64,000 nucleotides of DNA from contig JAVLUZ010000145.1 of the NCBI GenBank assembly GCA_036768485.1, forward strand, positions 19,904,706 to 19,968,705. The letters are read 5' to 3'. The DNA comes from Mermis nigrescens (taxonomy: Eukaryota > Nematoda > Enoplea > Mermithida > Mermithidae). The notes beneath the pieces were generated by a model. The model worked only from the letters and a program-made list of their open reading frames with translations. It did no database searches and was not told the origin of the DNA. A program made the position numbers and the translations under genes. Positions within the stretch are counted from its first letter, which is position 1, and every line of letters begins with the position of its first letter. Positions 1 through 14,900 of the stretch are shown piece after piece.

Positions 1-72
1 ATTTGGAGGTCATTTAGCCCCCCCCCCTACGAATGGCCGGGACTCCCCTAACTTCGAGCCGTTACATGTATG
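1..72 (-). mobile_element. End of a MITE (family B), cut by window start
   Basis: The sequence ending CCGTTACATGTATG at 72 is the reverse complement of the end of the complete family B copy at 22538-22762, including the CGAAxTT(A/T)GGGGxxTCC block. Only one terminus is present, so no target duplication can be checked. Family B looks like a non-autonomous hAT-type element. Confidence 0.6.
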
Positions 73-2694
73 GGCCCTGCCCCTTAAGTGCGTTCCTGTG
101 ACCCCACCCCAACCACTCCACAAGAACGCGTATGACCACGATTTAGTTTGCTTTTGAACAATCTTTTAATTCAAACGCTTGATATAACGAGATTTTATTT
201 GGTGGGTCTACTAATATAGTGGGTCTAAAGAAATTTTTTCTGTGGGTCTACGATACAGTGGGTCGATCGTTTGTGTGATCACAGATGATGCGCTCTTGAT
301 CCAATCTATTTACATCGAATAATAAAGACAGACAAGCTGCTATATGATGAAGAAAAAGAACTTATGATGGCAGTCATAACTTTTCGACGAAACGCACACA
401 CTTCTGCAAATAAGTTAATCACGACTTTTTTATGCGAATCGGATTATTCAAGCCAAACTTAATTCTGGCCTAAGTCTGGCTTAAAATAAAAAGTCAGGAT
501 GATCCTGACTTCTGACTGAAGCCAGGCTTAAGCCACACTTTACAGAAAGCGATAATCCAGGCTTAAGCCGCGCTCAGCTTTAAGCCAAGGTTAAACCTGT
601 TTATAGAAAGCGGGCACAGAGAGCATTTGATCTGACTTTGTGATGAAACAACTAATCGGACTTTAGCTGGTCAGCATTTGTACTACTACTACTACGAATT
701 AAAACAACATCAACGTAACGGGTTTGAGCATCAAAACTACACTTTTTCTAGAGAAACAAAATGCATTAAAGGTCAAAAAGACAATGCTATAAGTGAATAA
801 AAAATCAATGGTTACATAGATAATTGATCAATTGCGCGAATAGCCTCCATTTAAATTGCATCTTAGCACGTAAACTTAAATATTAGGCATTTGTGGAAGC
901 ACGTCGCGGGTCCTAAAAATTCTTACTTTTTCAGAATTACAGATCATACTGATGTAGGATTTTGCAGAAGACAGAGAAATTTTTCGCATGCCTTGAATGA
1001 TTTGCGATATGATGCAACAATATTTTTTTAATATTGCGACAAGCCTCTAAACCATTCAATATTTCTTTCAGTAAGAAATGGGGGAAAGAAAGTATCGTTC
1101 GTCGACCTCAATTTTATTCAAAACCACAAAAAACTCAAAACCTCAAAATCAACCTCGATCGACCTCAAACTCAAAAACCTAAAAGAACTTAATACTTGAG
1201 CTTTCTATGCAAATTTCAGCGCTCTTAGAAGACCTTTTAACTTGATTTATCTTCCGTTTAATCGACACTTATTAAACATGCTCAGGCAGAGATATCGGTA
1301 GTCAATTGCTAATAATAAAACATTTTTCCTGAAAGGCATGACACGTGAATGATTAGTCGGCAAACATCATCTGCCCTCTTCCACTCAATATAACCCAAAG
1401 GGAGCGTGCAGCTTCGAATGGCTTGAAAAAGCATACAAAGGTGCCAAAACGCTAATCTTAAGCTGGCGAAAAACAGATCAATTACTCTCAAGATGAGACT
1501 TATTTCTTACCGTACACACTCACTCCCGAAACGAATCAGCGTAACACGTACTGTAGATCCATTGGCTTGGGTTATTATATTCGGTTTTTACTGGGTAATC
1601 ATGCGGAGAGAGAAGGTTGGCCAACCGTCAAGAGGGGCAACCGCAGCATGGAGTAGATCCTTAGATCCTAGATCTTTTCCGGGGGACAAAGAACGTGTCA
1701 AAGGACAAAAGGTATGGAATACATAACTTAGCGCTTGCTTGGATTTGAATGGTAGCAGGTCTTGTACAAAACGCGGTGCATTGATACTATAAGTGATATT
1801 AATGGTGTGTGCCACAAAACATTAAGTAACACGCGACAAAAAATAATACACTCCCGCTGGGCTATCTATTTAATCGAACTGTTTTATTGCGAAATTCACC
1901 CTTTCTTATCTTTCACGCCGTTCGTTCCACATGCAATGCACGTGTAAGGATATTGGCTATTCTTACTGTAGCCATTAGCTAAGTTACTGTACGATCCGCA
2001 GATATAATATTCGCTAAACGCAAATCATTCGGAAACCAAAGTATTTAGCATATCCCTTCGATTCTGCCCTCATTCGTCCCTTTGATAATGCTTTTGTATA
2101 ATTATGAGCAACGCTGTCACTTGTAAGCCGTTGCCATGTTTGTATTGTAATTTTATTATTGCGTTGCTCGAAATTTAATATATTATTATGTCCTTCTGTG
2201 TAGACGATTTGAACCATATACAAAAATCGTCGAATAGTTACAACAGCGTGAACTGCGGCTTAAGACAATCCTGCGCTTATTTTGCTAGCCCATCTGCGAA
2301 TCTCCTGTGCAACTCAACAGGTAAGACAGGTACAAAACTGCGACTAAATTAAATTAAGCCTGATCTGCGATCTAAGCAAGCATATAAATTATGTGACGAA
2401 GTGAGAGAAGCATGCTTGTTTTCTGCTATGCATAAATTAATTACTTTTCTCTCCGGAACTGAAAACCTACTGTAGTTTAATCGTTCACTGTATATGAACA
2501 GGTGACGCGAAGGTAGGACGGAAGCCTCTTAATAAAATTTGTAATAAATATAAACAAGTTCTGCAAATGAATAGGAAAATTGTAGAAACAATTCTTGGCG
2601 GTCAGCTATGTCTGTCTGCTGCACTGCCCACTGTCAGTGGTGTGAAACGCAGATGAAATGCTTGCATGATTTTTAAGCCGGAGCTTAAAAACAA
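73..2694. other. Non-coding DNA upstream of the LMX1-like gene
   Basis: I see no convincing gene here. Short ORFs on both strands look random. A GTGGGTCTA motif recurs about four times at 200-265. At 430-610 there is an inverted-repeat patch rich in CCAGGCTTAAGCC, with a perfect 10-bp hairpin (arms AAGTCAGGAT around a single G) at 491-511; it may be a decayed MITE. Any LMX1 promoter or 5' UTR must lie here, but I could not place a TATA box or start site. Confidence 0.5.
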
Positions 2695-2918
2695 ATGGCT
2701 AATTTAGAAAACGTCGGGAATTTGAATGGCACAAATTGTGGAAAGATCATTTGCCACGCTTGCAATCTACCCATTGTGGACAAATATTTGCTGAAAGTGT
2801 GCGACAAAGCGTGGCACGAACGCTGCCTGACATGCTCTTATTGCGGACAAACGTTGAACCGCTCGCTGTCTTGCTTTTTTCGCGATGGAAAAATCTTCTG
2901 CAAAGATGATTACAAGAG
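2695..2918 (+). CDS. Lmx1: Lmx1 exon 1: start codon and LIM1 domain
   Basis: It encodes a LIM zinc-finger pair with the usual ligands: CHAC, then H..C, CSYC, and C..D at CKDDY. It ends at a GT donor (AG|GTAACA) leaving two bases (AG), completed to an Arg codon by the first base of exon 2. The joined protein reads CKDDYKRIYGAKC, the same length as the LIM1-LIM2 linker in vertebrate LMX1. Confidence 0.93.
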
Positions 2919-5900
2919 GTAACATTGTTATTTTGCATTCACCAGGCAAAATTTATATGCTGTACGTTTGTTGCTGTTATATGTATTTCAAATGATCCTT
3001 TTTGCAAGTAATGGAAAATTTTGATAATTAGAAAATGCTACACTTATTCGTTTATGCGCTAAGAAATTCTGTCTCGTTGTGTCTTCAGGACTCAGGTCTT
3101 CCAGATTTCGTAGATGCTAATACTATGTAACTTTCCATAACTTTTTGACCCGTTTTCCATCGTCAAAAATTTTTCGAAAATTCGAAAATGAGTCGTTTGG
3201 AATGGAAAAGACTATTAGCTTTAATCCCTTTTACAAACGAATTTTTGAGCATAGATAAAAAACTTTTTCTTGCCTAAGAATGCTAATTTCAATATTTATG
3301 AAAGAATTATCTTCATTCACTTCAGCAACTTAAGCATATGATAGACTTGTCTGTAAAGACGCATTATACTTTTTATTGTTCTTCATTTACATGCATTTTA
3401 AGAAAAATAAAAAAATCATAGTTTCCAACTAACTTTGAACGACGCGCACTAGGAATATAATGGATAGTAATTGTTGATTTTTTGGTTTTGGCCAGTGAAT
3501 TCTAATTTATCTGGGTCCGTGTTCGGATTAAAAATCGAAGACCCCATGTAAGAGCGAATTAAAGGGGGCCGGGGGCATACATGTGCAGCATGAGATTTTG
3601 GGGGTCAGCCTGGAAAATTTTTATAAAGTGTTTTTTGGACTAAATACGATGGGTGCATACGTCAACAGACAAAACACTTCTTTTTTACGATGAGGACAAT
3701 GATTATTCTTTTTAAAAGCATAAAAATATAAAAAGACTGAAAAAAATTAGAAATTGAGTATATTGAACAAAATAATGTCAAAAAATGAGTATATGGCGCA
3801 AAGCGCCGAAAATTTTACTTTTTTGAGCCAAAAGTTAGCTAAAAACGCTTAAAAAGCACACATTCTACGATTTTTTTTCCAGAAAATCTACAATTATGTA
3901 AGAATCGCACTTATTTTACGCAGGTTAATAGCCATTTTAAGGGCATAGACCCCGAACCTTCAAAAAACACGTATGGCTTGGGCCAACCCCATTGGCACAA
4001 TTAATACAGTAGGCGAGCGAGATGAAGAATCGATATATTTTTAGAAATGATTTCGACCATCATTTAGCGCAATTTTTCAAATTTTTCTGATTCGCATCGA
4101 AGTATATTTATTTAACATTCGGCCTGGGTCATATTTTTGTCACAGATATAGTTTTAAACAGCAAAGATTTTAAATTTTTCGCAAAGATTTATGGAGCAAA
4201 AACTTAGATAATCCAGAGTTTAACGAGCTTTTTAGCGAACATCCAAAACTCTTCAAGGTTTCGCGTCTAATTTTTCTACAAACTTGTGTATATTAGTTTA
4301 AGAAAGGTCAAGAATGCAGCGACCAGATGAGCAATTTTTAATCTCCAGGAATTCATTTGCATGAATTTCATAAATATTCAGATAATTATAAAAATTTAAA
4401 CCGCAAAAACATTTTTTGCACACAAAATTTTCGAAAACTTTGAACTTTTTTCAAAACTCTGAATCGACTTTGCACCCGTAGGCAAGAAAACGCAATTTTT
4501 AGCTGAATTTTAGAATCTTAGAACTTTTTCGACTATTTGGGAAGACGGGGTTTACATTGCGTAGACCCTGCTATATGAGTAATGATTATTTCTTGTAAAC
4601 TTCATAGGTAAAAGATTTGTTTGTGTATGCGCGATTGATTTTTAACAACTTAATTTGTTTTTATAATCTAACAACATGGTATTTAAAAGGTGTAAAATAA
4701 GGACAGAACCAAGCGTTGGCGGATCCAGGATTTTCTGACAGGGGCGGGACCTCGAATTTACCTAAAAGTGTCAAAAATTCTCCAAAAAAATCCATCCATA
4801 ATGCTTAAAGCAGCGGTTTTTACCGTCTTTCGACAGACAGAATTTGTGATAAGAAAATGAAATTTCGAAAGTTTTCAAAGAAACACGCACAAAATTTGCG
4901 GAAAAATCGGCTCAAAGCATCGAAAAAATACCCGAGAAATCATTGTAAGAACCAAAAAATCCTTGTTTTGCACATAAACTACTCTTCTGACGTAGAAATA
5001 ATGTTTTTAGGGTTCTAAGAAAGTCAGTAAATGTCATTAATGAGTACTACTCATATTTGTTCTTGTGTGAGGGGGTTGGGGGTTGACCCCCTTACAGCAT
5101 GGCATATGAACCCCCGCAAAATGGCTGCGACCTCCCAGAATCGTCGAATTTTCGTAAAAATTGTAAAAAGTAGCCTTTTTGAGCGGTTTTTGGCTAATTT
5201 TTGTCTCAGAAGTCTCAAATTTTCGACGCTTCGCGCCATATACGCATTTTTTGATTAAATTGTGTTCAATTTACTCGACTTTCTTATGTTTTTCTGTTCT
5301 AGAAAGAACGAGCATTGTCCGGAATGTCAAAAAACAGCGTTTTTGACGCGTATCTATCGTTTTTTAGCCCTGAAAAGGCATTTTCGAAGAATTTTTTAGG
5401 CCTGACCTACACATAATTCCCATGCTGTACATGTATAGTACTACCCAGCGCGAAGATAAAAAATGGCTAAAATCATCAAAAAATACGCATTATTCTTATT
5501 GCGCTCAACTATTTTTTGACGACGGGGAGGGGGTGGCTGTCTTCTCGCCCCCTCTAAATCCGCGCTTGGAACAAAGTATCATTCAGTCTGCATAAAGATT
5601 TTCGCCAGAGGTATGTATCTACTGTGCGTACTGATCATGTTTAATTGATCAGTGATTATAATTTAGATTAAAATTTAAATCATCACTAAATTTCTTATTA
5701 GTGATTACTACACAGATTCATCGTTATTTAAAAAAAAATTTTAAAGTAAAATTCGGATAACAAGTAAAACCAGCATATTTCTTTTTGAGATCTGACATTG
5801 CTTTGTCAGAATAACATGTATAATAAGGGCATGAAAAATAAAATACATGTGAAGAGAAATCTTAAAGCTCATAACAAAAACAAATTCCCGTATCTTATTT

Positions 5901-8900
5901 CCTTATCTTTCTATTTTTTAACTCATGTATAAGCAAGCATTCAATTAAAAGCAGCAGATCACCAGAAGCATAAGTACCTATCTGATATGCTATATTTTTT
6001 ACGATAATGTTCATGCTATGTTTTTAAGATTATATTTTATTCTACGCGAAAATGTACATAATTCGACAGCCTTATTGTGCTTTCGTATAACGGAAAACAA
6101 AAACGCATAATAGTTATATTAAGGCATCACCAATGACTTAGCCGGATGTTCATTAGCAGTTGATGTTACGAAATATTACAATACAGCTGTGTTTTTGCAA
6201 AAACATTTCTCTTTAATAAATATTATCTGCATTATTTCTGAATAATGCTAACCAAAACACGCTCCGATTAGATTTCCCCATAAAACTTAAATGTCGGCTC
6301 AGAGAAATCCGTTTAGCAACGTCAAGATGAAATTTAAAAAATTTAATTTTTATCTTCATGGTATGAATTTATTGAGCCATCGATCTAATGTTATGATATT
6401 TCAGAACACCTCCTCTAACCTTCACTGCGACTTTCTCAGCTTAAATACATTTATAGGTTGTTGATTTAATAGTTTTATCGTTCCATATGCGAATTCTTCA
6501 AACAAGTACCTAGCTAATAAAAGCTTTGAAGCATTTATTATAAAATGTTACGCTTAAGTAAAATTTAGCTGATATTTTGTTATTGTTTGGAAGATGTGAT
6601 ACAGTCTTTTAAAAGTTTTTCATATTGCAGAAATTGGTGTGGTGTAGAAAAAATGGAGCAATAAAAGCAAGATACCTACATACATTCATATTATTCAGAA
6701 CAGACGCGTAGCCAGGATTTAGGTTCGGGAGGGGCATGAATAAAAATTTTTTAAGACTACTTTTGCATTGTATGCCAGTAACTTTATGTATAGTAAAAGT
6801 GCGTTTTTCGACCTTTAGTAGTGTAGCCTAGCTAATTTATGGGTTTCTGATGATCAAAAAATACAAAAAGTGTAAAGCGGCGCGAAGTGCCGAAAATTTT
6901 TGGAATTTCTACCGTTTTCATGTAGAATTTACGGCCTTTCTATTAACAAACAGTTCGGAAATTATAAGTGGCGCAAAGTGCCAAGAAATTTAGTCATTTT
7001 TTACCGCCCCTTAACATTTTGTAGCTCAGTGAATACTAATAGACTGACAGAGCAGAAAACTATCAAACTTGTACAAAATAATTTTGACAGTCCAAGCTTC
7101 TAACAAGAAAACTGCGAATTACTAACTTTGTATGAAGATATTTTGAGTGATTCAGGCTTTTAAACGCAATGCTTGAGCTTTATAAAAAGAAAGAACAGTA
7201 ACTGGCGGCGCTATGCGCCGGAAAATTTTGACGCTTTTGCACTTAAAATTCAATTTATACAGCTTAAATCATACAAAGCAGACAAATTAATCCCGGCGCG
7301 AAACGCCGGAAATTTTTGGAAATTCTTAACCCTTTTACCTGGCTTGTTCTCCCAAAAATCTCGTTGCACATGTACAACGAGATTTTACGGCTGCGGAGGG
7401 TCTGGGGTGGCACGCTCAAGCGTTCCCAGCGGGGTCCGAGGCAGAGTCCCGGAAAATTTTGTAAAAAAGAGTATTTTAATATTAACTAGTAACGTAACAA
7501 TTTTCGCAAAATTGGCCAAATCTCGGTTCTGAATCACACCTAAAAACACTTAAAATTGATGAACTCCTACATCGCACAAAATTTCTGAGCTGAAATGCGT
7601 TTTCCGACCTCTGCTAATTACATAGCGCAGCAACGGGTAGCTGCCAATAAGATATAGAAAAATGTAAGAATGAAAATTTTGTTCTTACCGTTTTCAGGCC
7701 CGTTTGTTGCCTTCTTATTAACAAGATACAGTTCAGAAAACAGGAAATGCGCAAAATTATAAGAAAATTTGGCCGTTCCTTTCAGTTAAAATAGGATTAT
7801 GTGTCCTTGTAAAGAAAGACGAAGAAAGCAAAGAATAGACAAACTGGTACTCAAAAGACAAACAAAGCAGAGAATAGACAAACTGGTACACAATCATTTT
7901 CGCACTTTTACTATTATGCTCAACAAGCATGAGCTGTTTCATTCAACGAACAAATAGTATACATTAAATTACTAAAGTGATGTGAAGTGCTGGATTATTT
8001 TAGCTGATTCAAGCTTTTAAATTCATTGAATCTATTTAACAAATAATAATGACTCGGAAAATTTTGACGTTTTTGTCTTTTTGAACTCAGTTTTCTGGAC
8101 ACAGTTTATTGCAACAGAAAAATCAACAATATTTCTGAAAAATTTCGGGGGGGGGCATGTGCCTACAATGCCCCCCTGGCTACTCCTATGATTCAGAATG
8201 TACCTACACATGTACGTACGTCACTCTTGCGATTTACAATTAGAGCATAGGTATCGTGCCGAAACGATATAAATGGAGATGTTAAGTTTTCTTTTGTCAG
8301 AAGGACTACAATCCCGAAACCAAACTTACACTCTTAGCCACACGTGTTCTAGGGGAAGCTAGCGAGCTTTGACCCCTCTAACCTTGCAGAATGGCTGCTG
8401 ACCTCCCGCAAAACAGCGGCTAAGGGGTGACCTTCAAAATTGTTGATTTTCCGAAAAAATTGTAGAAAATGTGCTTTTTTTAAGAGAGTTTAGCTATTCT
8501 TGGATCCAGAGCGTCAAATTTTCGGCGCAGCGCGCCATATACTCATTTTTGAGTATATTTTGTTCAATTTATTCAAATTTTTCGGAAACTCTTCTATTTT
8601 TTATGCAGAACGAGCTCAGTCTAAAATGTTGAGAAACAGCAATTTCAAAGCGTACGAGTGTGTATCAATGGATTTTGCGGCCAAAAAGGCATTTTTCAGA
8701 ATTACATTCGCGTGTATTCTACGATAATCAGCTACTAACGTAGAAGTTCGCTCATATGTAGTAAAAAGTTAGCAGAGTTTGTTGACTGCATTTTTAAAGT
8801 TGAGAACATTCCTCTAGTTCACTATGAAGACATGCACGTGACGTGGGGTTTGGGGGTTTAGACCCCTTAGAATGGAAAAATGGAAAATTTATGAGGAAAA

Positions 8901-11900
8901 TAAAGCAAAATAAAGGCCAAAAATGGATGAAAAATTGAAAATTTTCGTCAAAAATACCGTAAATTGACCAGAAACTGCGTAATAACGTAGTTTTAACATT
9001 ATTTTAATGCTTTCTACTAGTTTTTGAGGTAATTTTGACCCAAAAAAGTTCAATTCTTGACCCTCTCCAGACCGGCCGAACCCCCCCCCCAGATCAGCCA
9101 TGCTATGCATCTTTGGTCACTACATTCGTAAACTGAAGCATTTTTATAGTCAGCCGAAGTTCAGTCAATCAACATTTAAATGAACATGAAACATATAGCC
9201 TTCTGTAGATTGCTGGACTTTCGAGTTAAGAACAAGACAATTTTGTTTTTAAAATTCAGTTAAATTTTATATACAAAAAGATAAAGTTTGACTACGACGG
9301 ACACCTATTTTTTAGTTTAGATTTTTCTTCAAATATAGGTACATACGAGTAGGTATTGTTCTTTATTTGCTAGATTATTTCTGATTTTTTTGATTCCTTC
9401 TTTGGCTTTAATCACATTGCTAGGATTACTGTAGAATTCTAATAATCGTGTTGCGAATGATTGTTGATTCGCTTTGCGCAAACATTATACGAGTATGATT
9501 TTAATTAGAAATATCCCAGCGTAGTATAAAACGTTCTTTAAGCACTATAAGTCTCATTGAAACGAAATTATATTGAATTTCTGTCTCCAAGATTGCTGTA
9601 GTATGCATTGGTTCGTGGGAAAACCAAATAATGGATATAAAACGTAATAAAACGGTATCATAGCAAATGGACGATTTGTTTTTTAATTGTAGAGATAAAA
9701 GTAAAACCACTTTCTATTTGCGATCTGGAAATGGCGCAGAAATTGTAGTTAAAGAAAATTAACAAACGATTAAGTTCTGATTTATTTAATTTTGCTAGAA
9801 CATCATGTGTATTTTGTAAAGTGTAAAGAAGTAGTAGAATAGTTTGGAACAATCTAGCACATTCTACCCTATTATATGTATTAAACTCGAGCGATCAGTG
9901 GCAGTGGGCCATATGCTCATAATAAATTTGGCATTGATAAAAAAATTTCAATATTGACCATTTATCATGCGAATATACATATGCATAGATCTTTCGGACT
10001 CCGTATGGCATCATATGTATGTCAGGGCCATGCTTAGGGTTTTAGCGGCCTTGGACGAGGCTTCTTTTAGCGGCCCATAAAATTCTCAAAGGGCCGAAAA
10101 TTATTCCAAATGTTTACTGGGAATGCGTCAAGAACAAAAATTGCTGCAGTTTTTCCGCCTTAAGATCTTTTTTGACCAGTAAACGTAGAAAGCTTTAGAG
10201 ATTAATAAAGCAATTTCAGAGCGACCGTGGGCAAGTGAGCAACATCTTTATATTTGTGGCTTTTATGAAATTTCTAGAAAGTTTTCCATAAAATTAAAAA
10301 TTTCTACAAAATCAGAATGATGAAAAGTAGGCACGTGATCGGGATGATATGAATGGAACTCCATCGTAGCAAAATCAGGCAATAAATCTACTCTAGAAAA
10401 TACATACATAAATTCGAAATTTCTCTTTTTAGAGAGTATACATTATGCATTACTAAGCATGTATTCTGGGGTTAATTCGGATTGCTAGAATGAAGCATTA
10501 AAAGCCCTATATCTAAAATCTGAATCACAAATAATGTAGTAGCCCATATGATTTGTCACGTTAGGGACGCTAAGACAAATGCTTTTCCTAGATTTTCCGA
10601 AATGTTTTAGCGGCGCTTAGTTTTAATGGTCCTGGGCGACCGCCCGTCTCGCACCTCTCCTAAGCAGTAGCGTAGCTGTGGGGAGGATAGCGGGGAGGGC
10701 TAGTCCCCTAAATTTTTTAAATACTAGTGGTTTTTACAAGGGTCCCTTAGAGGAAAAAAATGGAAACTTTTTAAAGCTCATCTAAAAGACCGTTTGAACA
10801 GATTTTAGCATACTTTTGAACTGATAAGCCTGAAATTTTCGGTCGCTTCGCGCCTATTTATTTACATACATCATATTATTTCAATGTAATTCAAATAGAG
10901 TAAAATTTTTTGAAACTTTTTTAACTTCGTAGATCTCGCTGTGAAACGCTAAAAAAGACCATTATTTTTGCCTATTTACGAGCAACTTCAAAATTTTCCT
11001 CCCCTAAATTCAGAAGGCCAGCTTAGCTCCTGCTCCTAATTACGACGGCTACGGTACGGATGTTAATACATACATAGTCACAAAATTTCTTCCTTTAAAC
11101 TGTGTACATCTTACATGTTTCAATTAACCTGTTAATATTTGTATGATGCGAACAGCCTTTCCTTTGAATAATTTCAGGCAAGTTTTATAATAAAATTCGC
11201 ATGAATTTATCCTCTAGTTATAAGTATGTGTAGGTACGAAAGGTAATGAATTTAATTTTTTTGAATAATTATGCAGCGTCCTACCTATGTACCCCACTCA
11301 ATAAATTCAAATTTGCTCAGAATTTATGGGGCGAAATGTTGTCATTGCGCCATGCCGCTGAACTCGACGGACCTGGTGCAACATAGCGTCCAAGGAATTT
11401 ATCATGCTGCATGTTTTTTGTGCGTTTCGTGTGGTCATTTATTGCAACCCGGTGATGAGTACGTCGTGCACGATGGATATTTGATTTGTAAGATGGACTA
11501 CGATGCCCTTATGCAAAATGCTTATGGGTCGAGTAAGAGTTTTTAAGCTTGACTCTTTCTGACAGTACATTTTGGATGCTTTTTCTTATTTGAAACATTT
11601 TATTAAACATATTATTGCAAAGTATTCCTAATCAGGGGCGGATTTAAGGGGGAAGCGGAGAGGGGTGGCTGCCCATCCTCCTATTAATCTATCATAGTTG
11701 ACGAGCTAAAGGATAGATGAATAATTAATAATATTTTTGGCCATCTTTGATCGAAATTCTCAAATTTCTAACGCTTCGCGCCGGATAAAACATAATGGCA
11801 TTCATTTATTTCTTTGGCGGACTGAAAATGATATTATGCGCCAGATATAGGATTTTCATGAGCAACAAATTTTTTAAAACTTATAAAACCATTTCTGGAG

Positions 11901-14900
11901 CATAAGCAGTCACTTCAGCACAGTTTTCTTCCATTTTTTAGCATAAAATTTTAAAATCTTCGACGCTTCGCGTCAAATGCTACAATGTAATTGAAAATTA
12001 CTCTAAATGCACAAACAGAAATCGAGCAGTGATTCAAACTTCTGAATGTTCTTCTGCCTAAAGTTCACAAATATTCCGGTGCTTTGCGCCGAATTTTCCC
12101 TCAAGAAAAGGAACTGATTCATTTATTCGCAAGGAATAACAAAAATTTCAACATTTTCCAGAGACATGTACTAAAAATTATCTTAGATAAAAGGAGACAC
12201 CGTAAAACAGCGGAAAAAATGCTATTTCGCATGTGACGGGGGAATTTCCGAACTTGCTTTCAACTGTTTTAGAAAAAGCTGGACCTCCTTGTGAACATCA
12301 TAGATCCGCTATTCTATTAATTGAGCTATTTAAATAGGATCAAACTGATAACTCAGAGAATGGTTCGCATGCTTAAATGACTCTTTTTGTATTATTTTTC
12401 AAACACTATTTTCACCAGAGAAGAATGCATTTATACTCGACTAGTTGCTTTTTTAAAGAGGGGTGAATGATAGGATTTGACATCAACTAAATAATAATTT
12501 ACGTTAATCTTGACATTATTCAAGCACGTTAGAATTTTTAAGTTAAGCGTCATAATTCTACGTTAAGCACTACTTTAGAATTTTAAGCTACTTCTCAGTC
12601 ATTTTCAGCACAATTCAAAATTGAGCAGAATGCAATTTTTCCATTAAAATTTGAAAAAAAGACTAGACATACTCAAGCAGGGATAGAGAGTTGATAAATT
12701 TTGTATTTCTTAGTACATGATGAAACGATTATCAAATGTCATTGCATAAAATGTAACTGCAATTAAAAAAGCTGCAATATGAATTATTCCTCTATATCTC
12801 CATCAACCACCTTTCCTGATCCCAATAGGTAGGTATACACCACAAATTTATAAAAATCATCAATAGAGAAGCAATATTCAAAATTATAAATTATTTATCA
12901 TTATTAGTGCGCTCATAGATTTTATTATTTGAAAGTTAAGGTTTAAATCTGCTGTCATCAGTGCACACAGATCATAGGAAATCTCCGAAGAGGCCGAGAA
13001 CAATTCTGACCAGCCAGCAACGTAAAACTTTTAAGGCCTCGTTCGAATTAAGTGCCAAACCGTGCAGAAAGGTATGTATGTTTATCGAAGAAAGGTTACT
13101 TCAGTAAATTATAATAATCCGATTGAAATATGCTGAACAGGGCCCGGTTGCTCGGCTCGACCATTAAGGTTTACCTTAACGTTAATGGTCACCTTAATGC
13201 AACCATTCAGTAATGGTCGCATTTAGTCCGATTTCCATATTAACGGAACCATTTAAAAATCGGGTTGCTTGACTCAACCATTAAGCTCGACTTTAAGGTA
13301 AGTCTAATGGTCGATTTTAAATTCGGTTGCTAGACTCTACCTTAGTGCAGCCATTAATTAAGGCTCAGTTTTTCAATGTCTACCTTATGACTGGTTGCTC
13401 GACTGACGCCTCAATGCTCCCATTAAATGTTCAATGGTTTCTTTAAGGTAAATTGGGTTGCTGGGCTTTAACTTAAGGACTTTAATGGTTTTGTTAAGGT
13501 AAATTCCTTAAAGTAGGTCGGTATCTACCTTAACGAATTCAATGATTACATTTCACACTTAAAGAGTAAAGCTCCTTTCATTATTCTTATATTTAATAAT
13601 ATGATACATGCTCGTCGATCCATTGTCAAATAAAGTCCTTCGATTTATTTTAATGACAATAAATATTAATGAGGATTTTATTTGAGAACGAGTTTTTTCA
13701 GTTGGCTTCTTCATTTTCTTTAGCTGATGACAACAATGCGCTAAAATCAAAATCGTATTTCCTTATTTTTATTTCTCTATTTTTTCAAATTTCCATATCA
13801 TCGCAAGCCAACCATGTTGTACCAGACTAACGAGCGTTATAATTTATTTTCCTCATTAAATGTATCGCTGTCACTGCAATCCATTATCAGGCGAATCCGA
13901 ACCAACATCAAGTTTTATATCTATTTTAAGCAAAACATTAAAATTCTCGTGATTCACCTGTGAACCTTCACATAACCATTAAACTTCCCTTAACACAACC
14001 ATTTAGCATACCTTAACGCTACCATTAGATTTTCCTTGACGCAGCAATTGAAGCTTTTTGTTTTTGGTTTCCTTAATGGTACCCCTAAACTTCCCTTAAC
14101 AAATGCTCGGCGATTAATTAATGGTCAAGTCGAGCAACCCGATTTTTACGAAGCTTAACGAAACCATTAGTTGGTTTTACATTAACGTTAATGGTTCCGC
14201 TAAGGGAATCCTAAAGGTTGAGGGGTTAAGTTAAAGTCGAGCAACCGGTCGACCATTAAAAGTTAATTTTTAATGGTTAGCCTTTATTAATGTGAAGTCG
14301 AGCAACCGGGCCCAGGACTTTCTTGCCAAATACAATCCTTGAAGCACGTGATAGAGATTTATTTGTCGAAGAATCAGATAGGTACATATGTACGTTTATT
14401 GTCAAACAGAAAAAATTGTACTAGAAACACAAGTTTTCTTTCAGACTGCTATTCCTCATTTCCCCACAAAGCTAGTCAAAGTCGTACGAATTCTCAGGTT
14501 TTATTTTTCATGACACGACGTATCCTCCAAAGAAAAAACAATAAGTGACTCCATAAAATTCTTTACTACCATCAAGTGAAGAAAGAATGGGCCCTGGCTT
14601 TCAGGCTTTCAAATACATTAATTCAGGCACTTAGCTGCCCTTTAGAGTTTAGGGAGGAATTGAAGTCAACTACGATAGGCAAAAAACTGGTACTTTTGGG
14701 CGTCTCTCGAATTCTATTACGTGTATTAGAAAAGGAAACATTTTACCTCATTCCAATCATAGTGCGCACAGAAAAATATCTAAGGTTGTACTAAAATCTA
14801 TTCTAATCGTTCAAATACCCTTAGAAAATTTTCAATTCGTTCCTTCAGGGGGACCCTTGCGAAGAATATTAGCACCAAAAGTTTGTGGGGACTTGCCCCC

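Larger units (their letters stand above)
2919..11320 (+). other. Lmx1 intron 1 (8.4 kb), packed with MITEs
   Basis: No host gene is visible inside. Elements with target duplications lie at 6701-8190 and 10665-11032. A likely member at 4709-5569 has ends CCAAGCG..GCGGAT but no clear duplication. Related low-complexity repeat DNA lies at about 3530-4000, 8370-8620 and 8873-9113; the last matches 25160-25363. Variants of the GGCGC-GAA-GCGCC hairpin occur near 3801, 6880, 6970, 7205 and 7295. A piece at 10024-10656 starts CAGGGCCATGC but its partner end was not found. Confidence 0.7.

Noticed and set aside
11271..11320. Start codon of a separate LIM protein at 11271
   Set aside because: The ATG part is intronic by phase. 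The acceptor at 11320 joins perfectly with exon 1 and restores the normal LIM1-LIM2 spacing.
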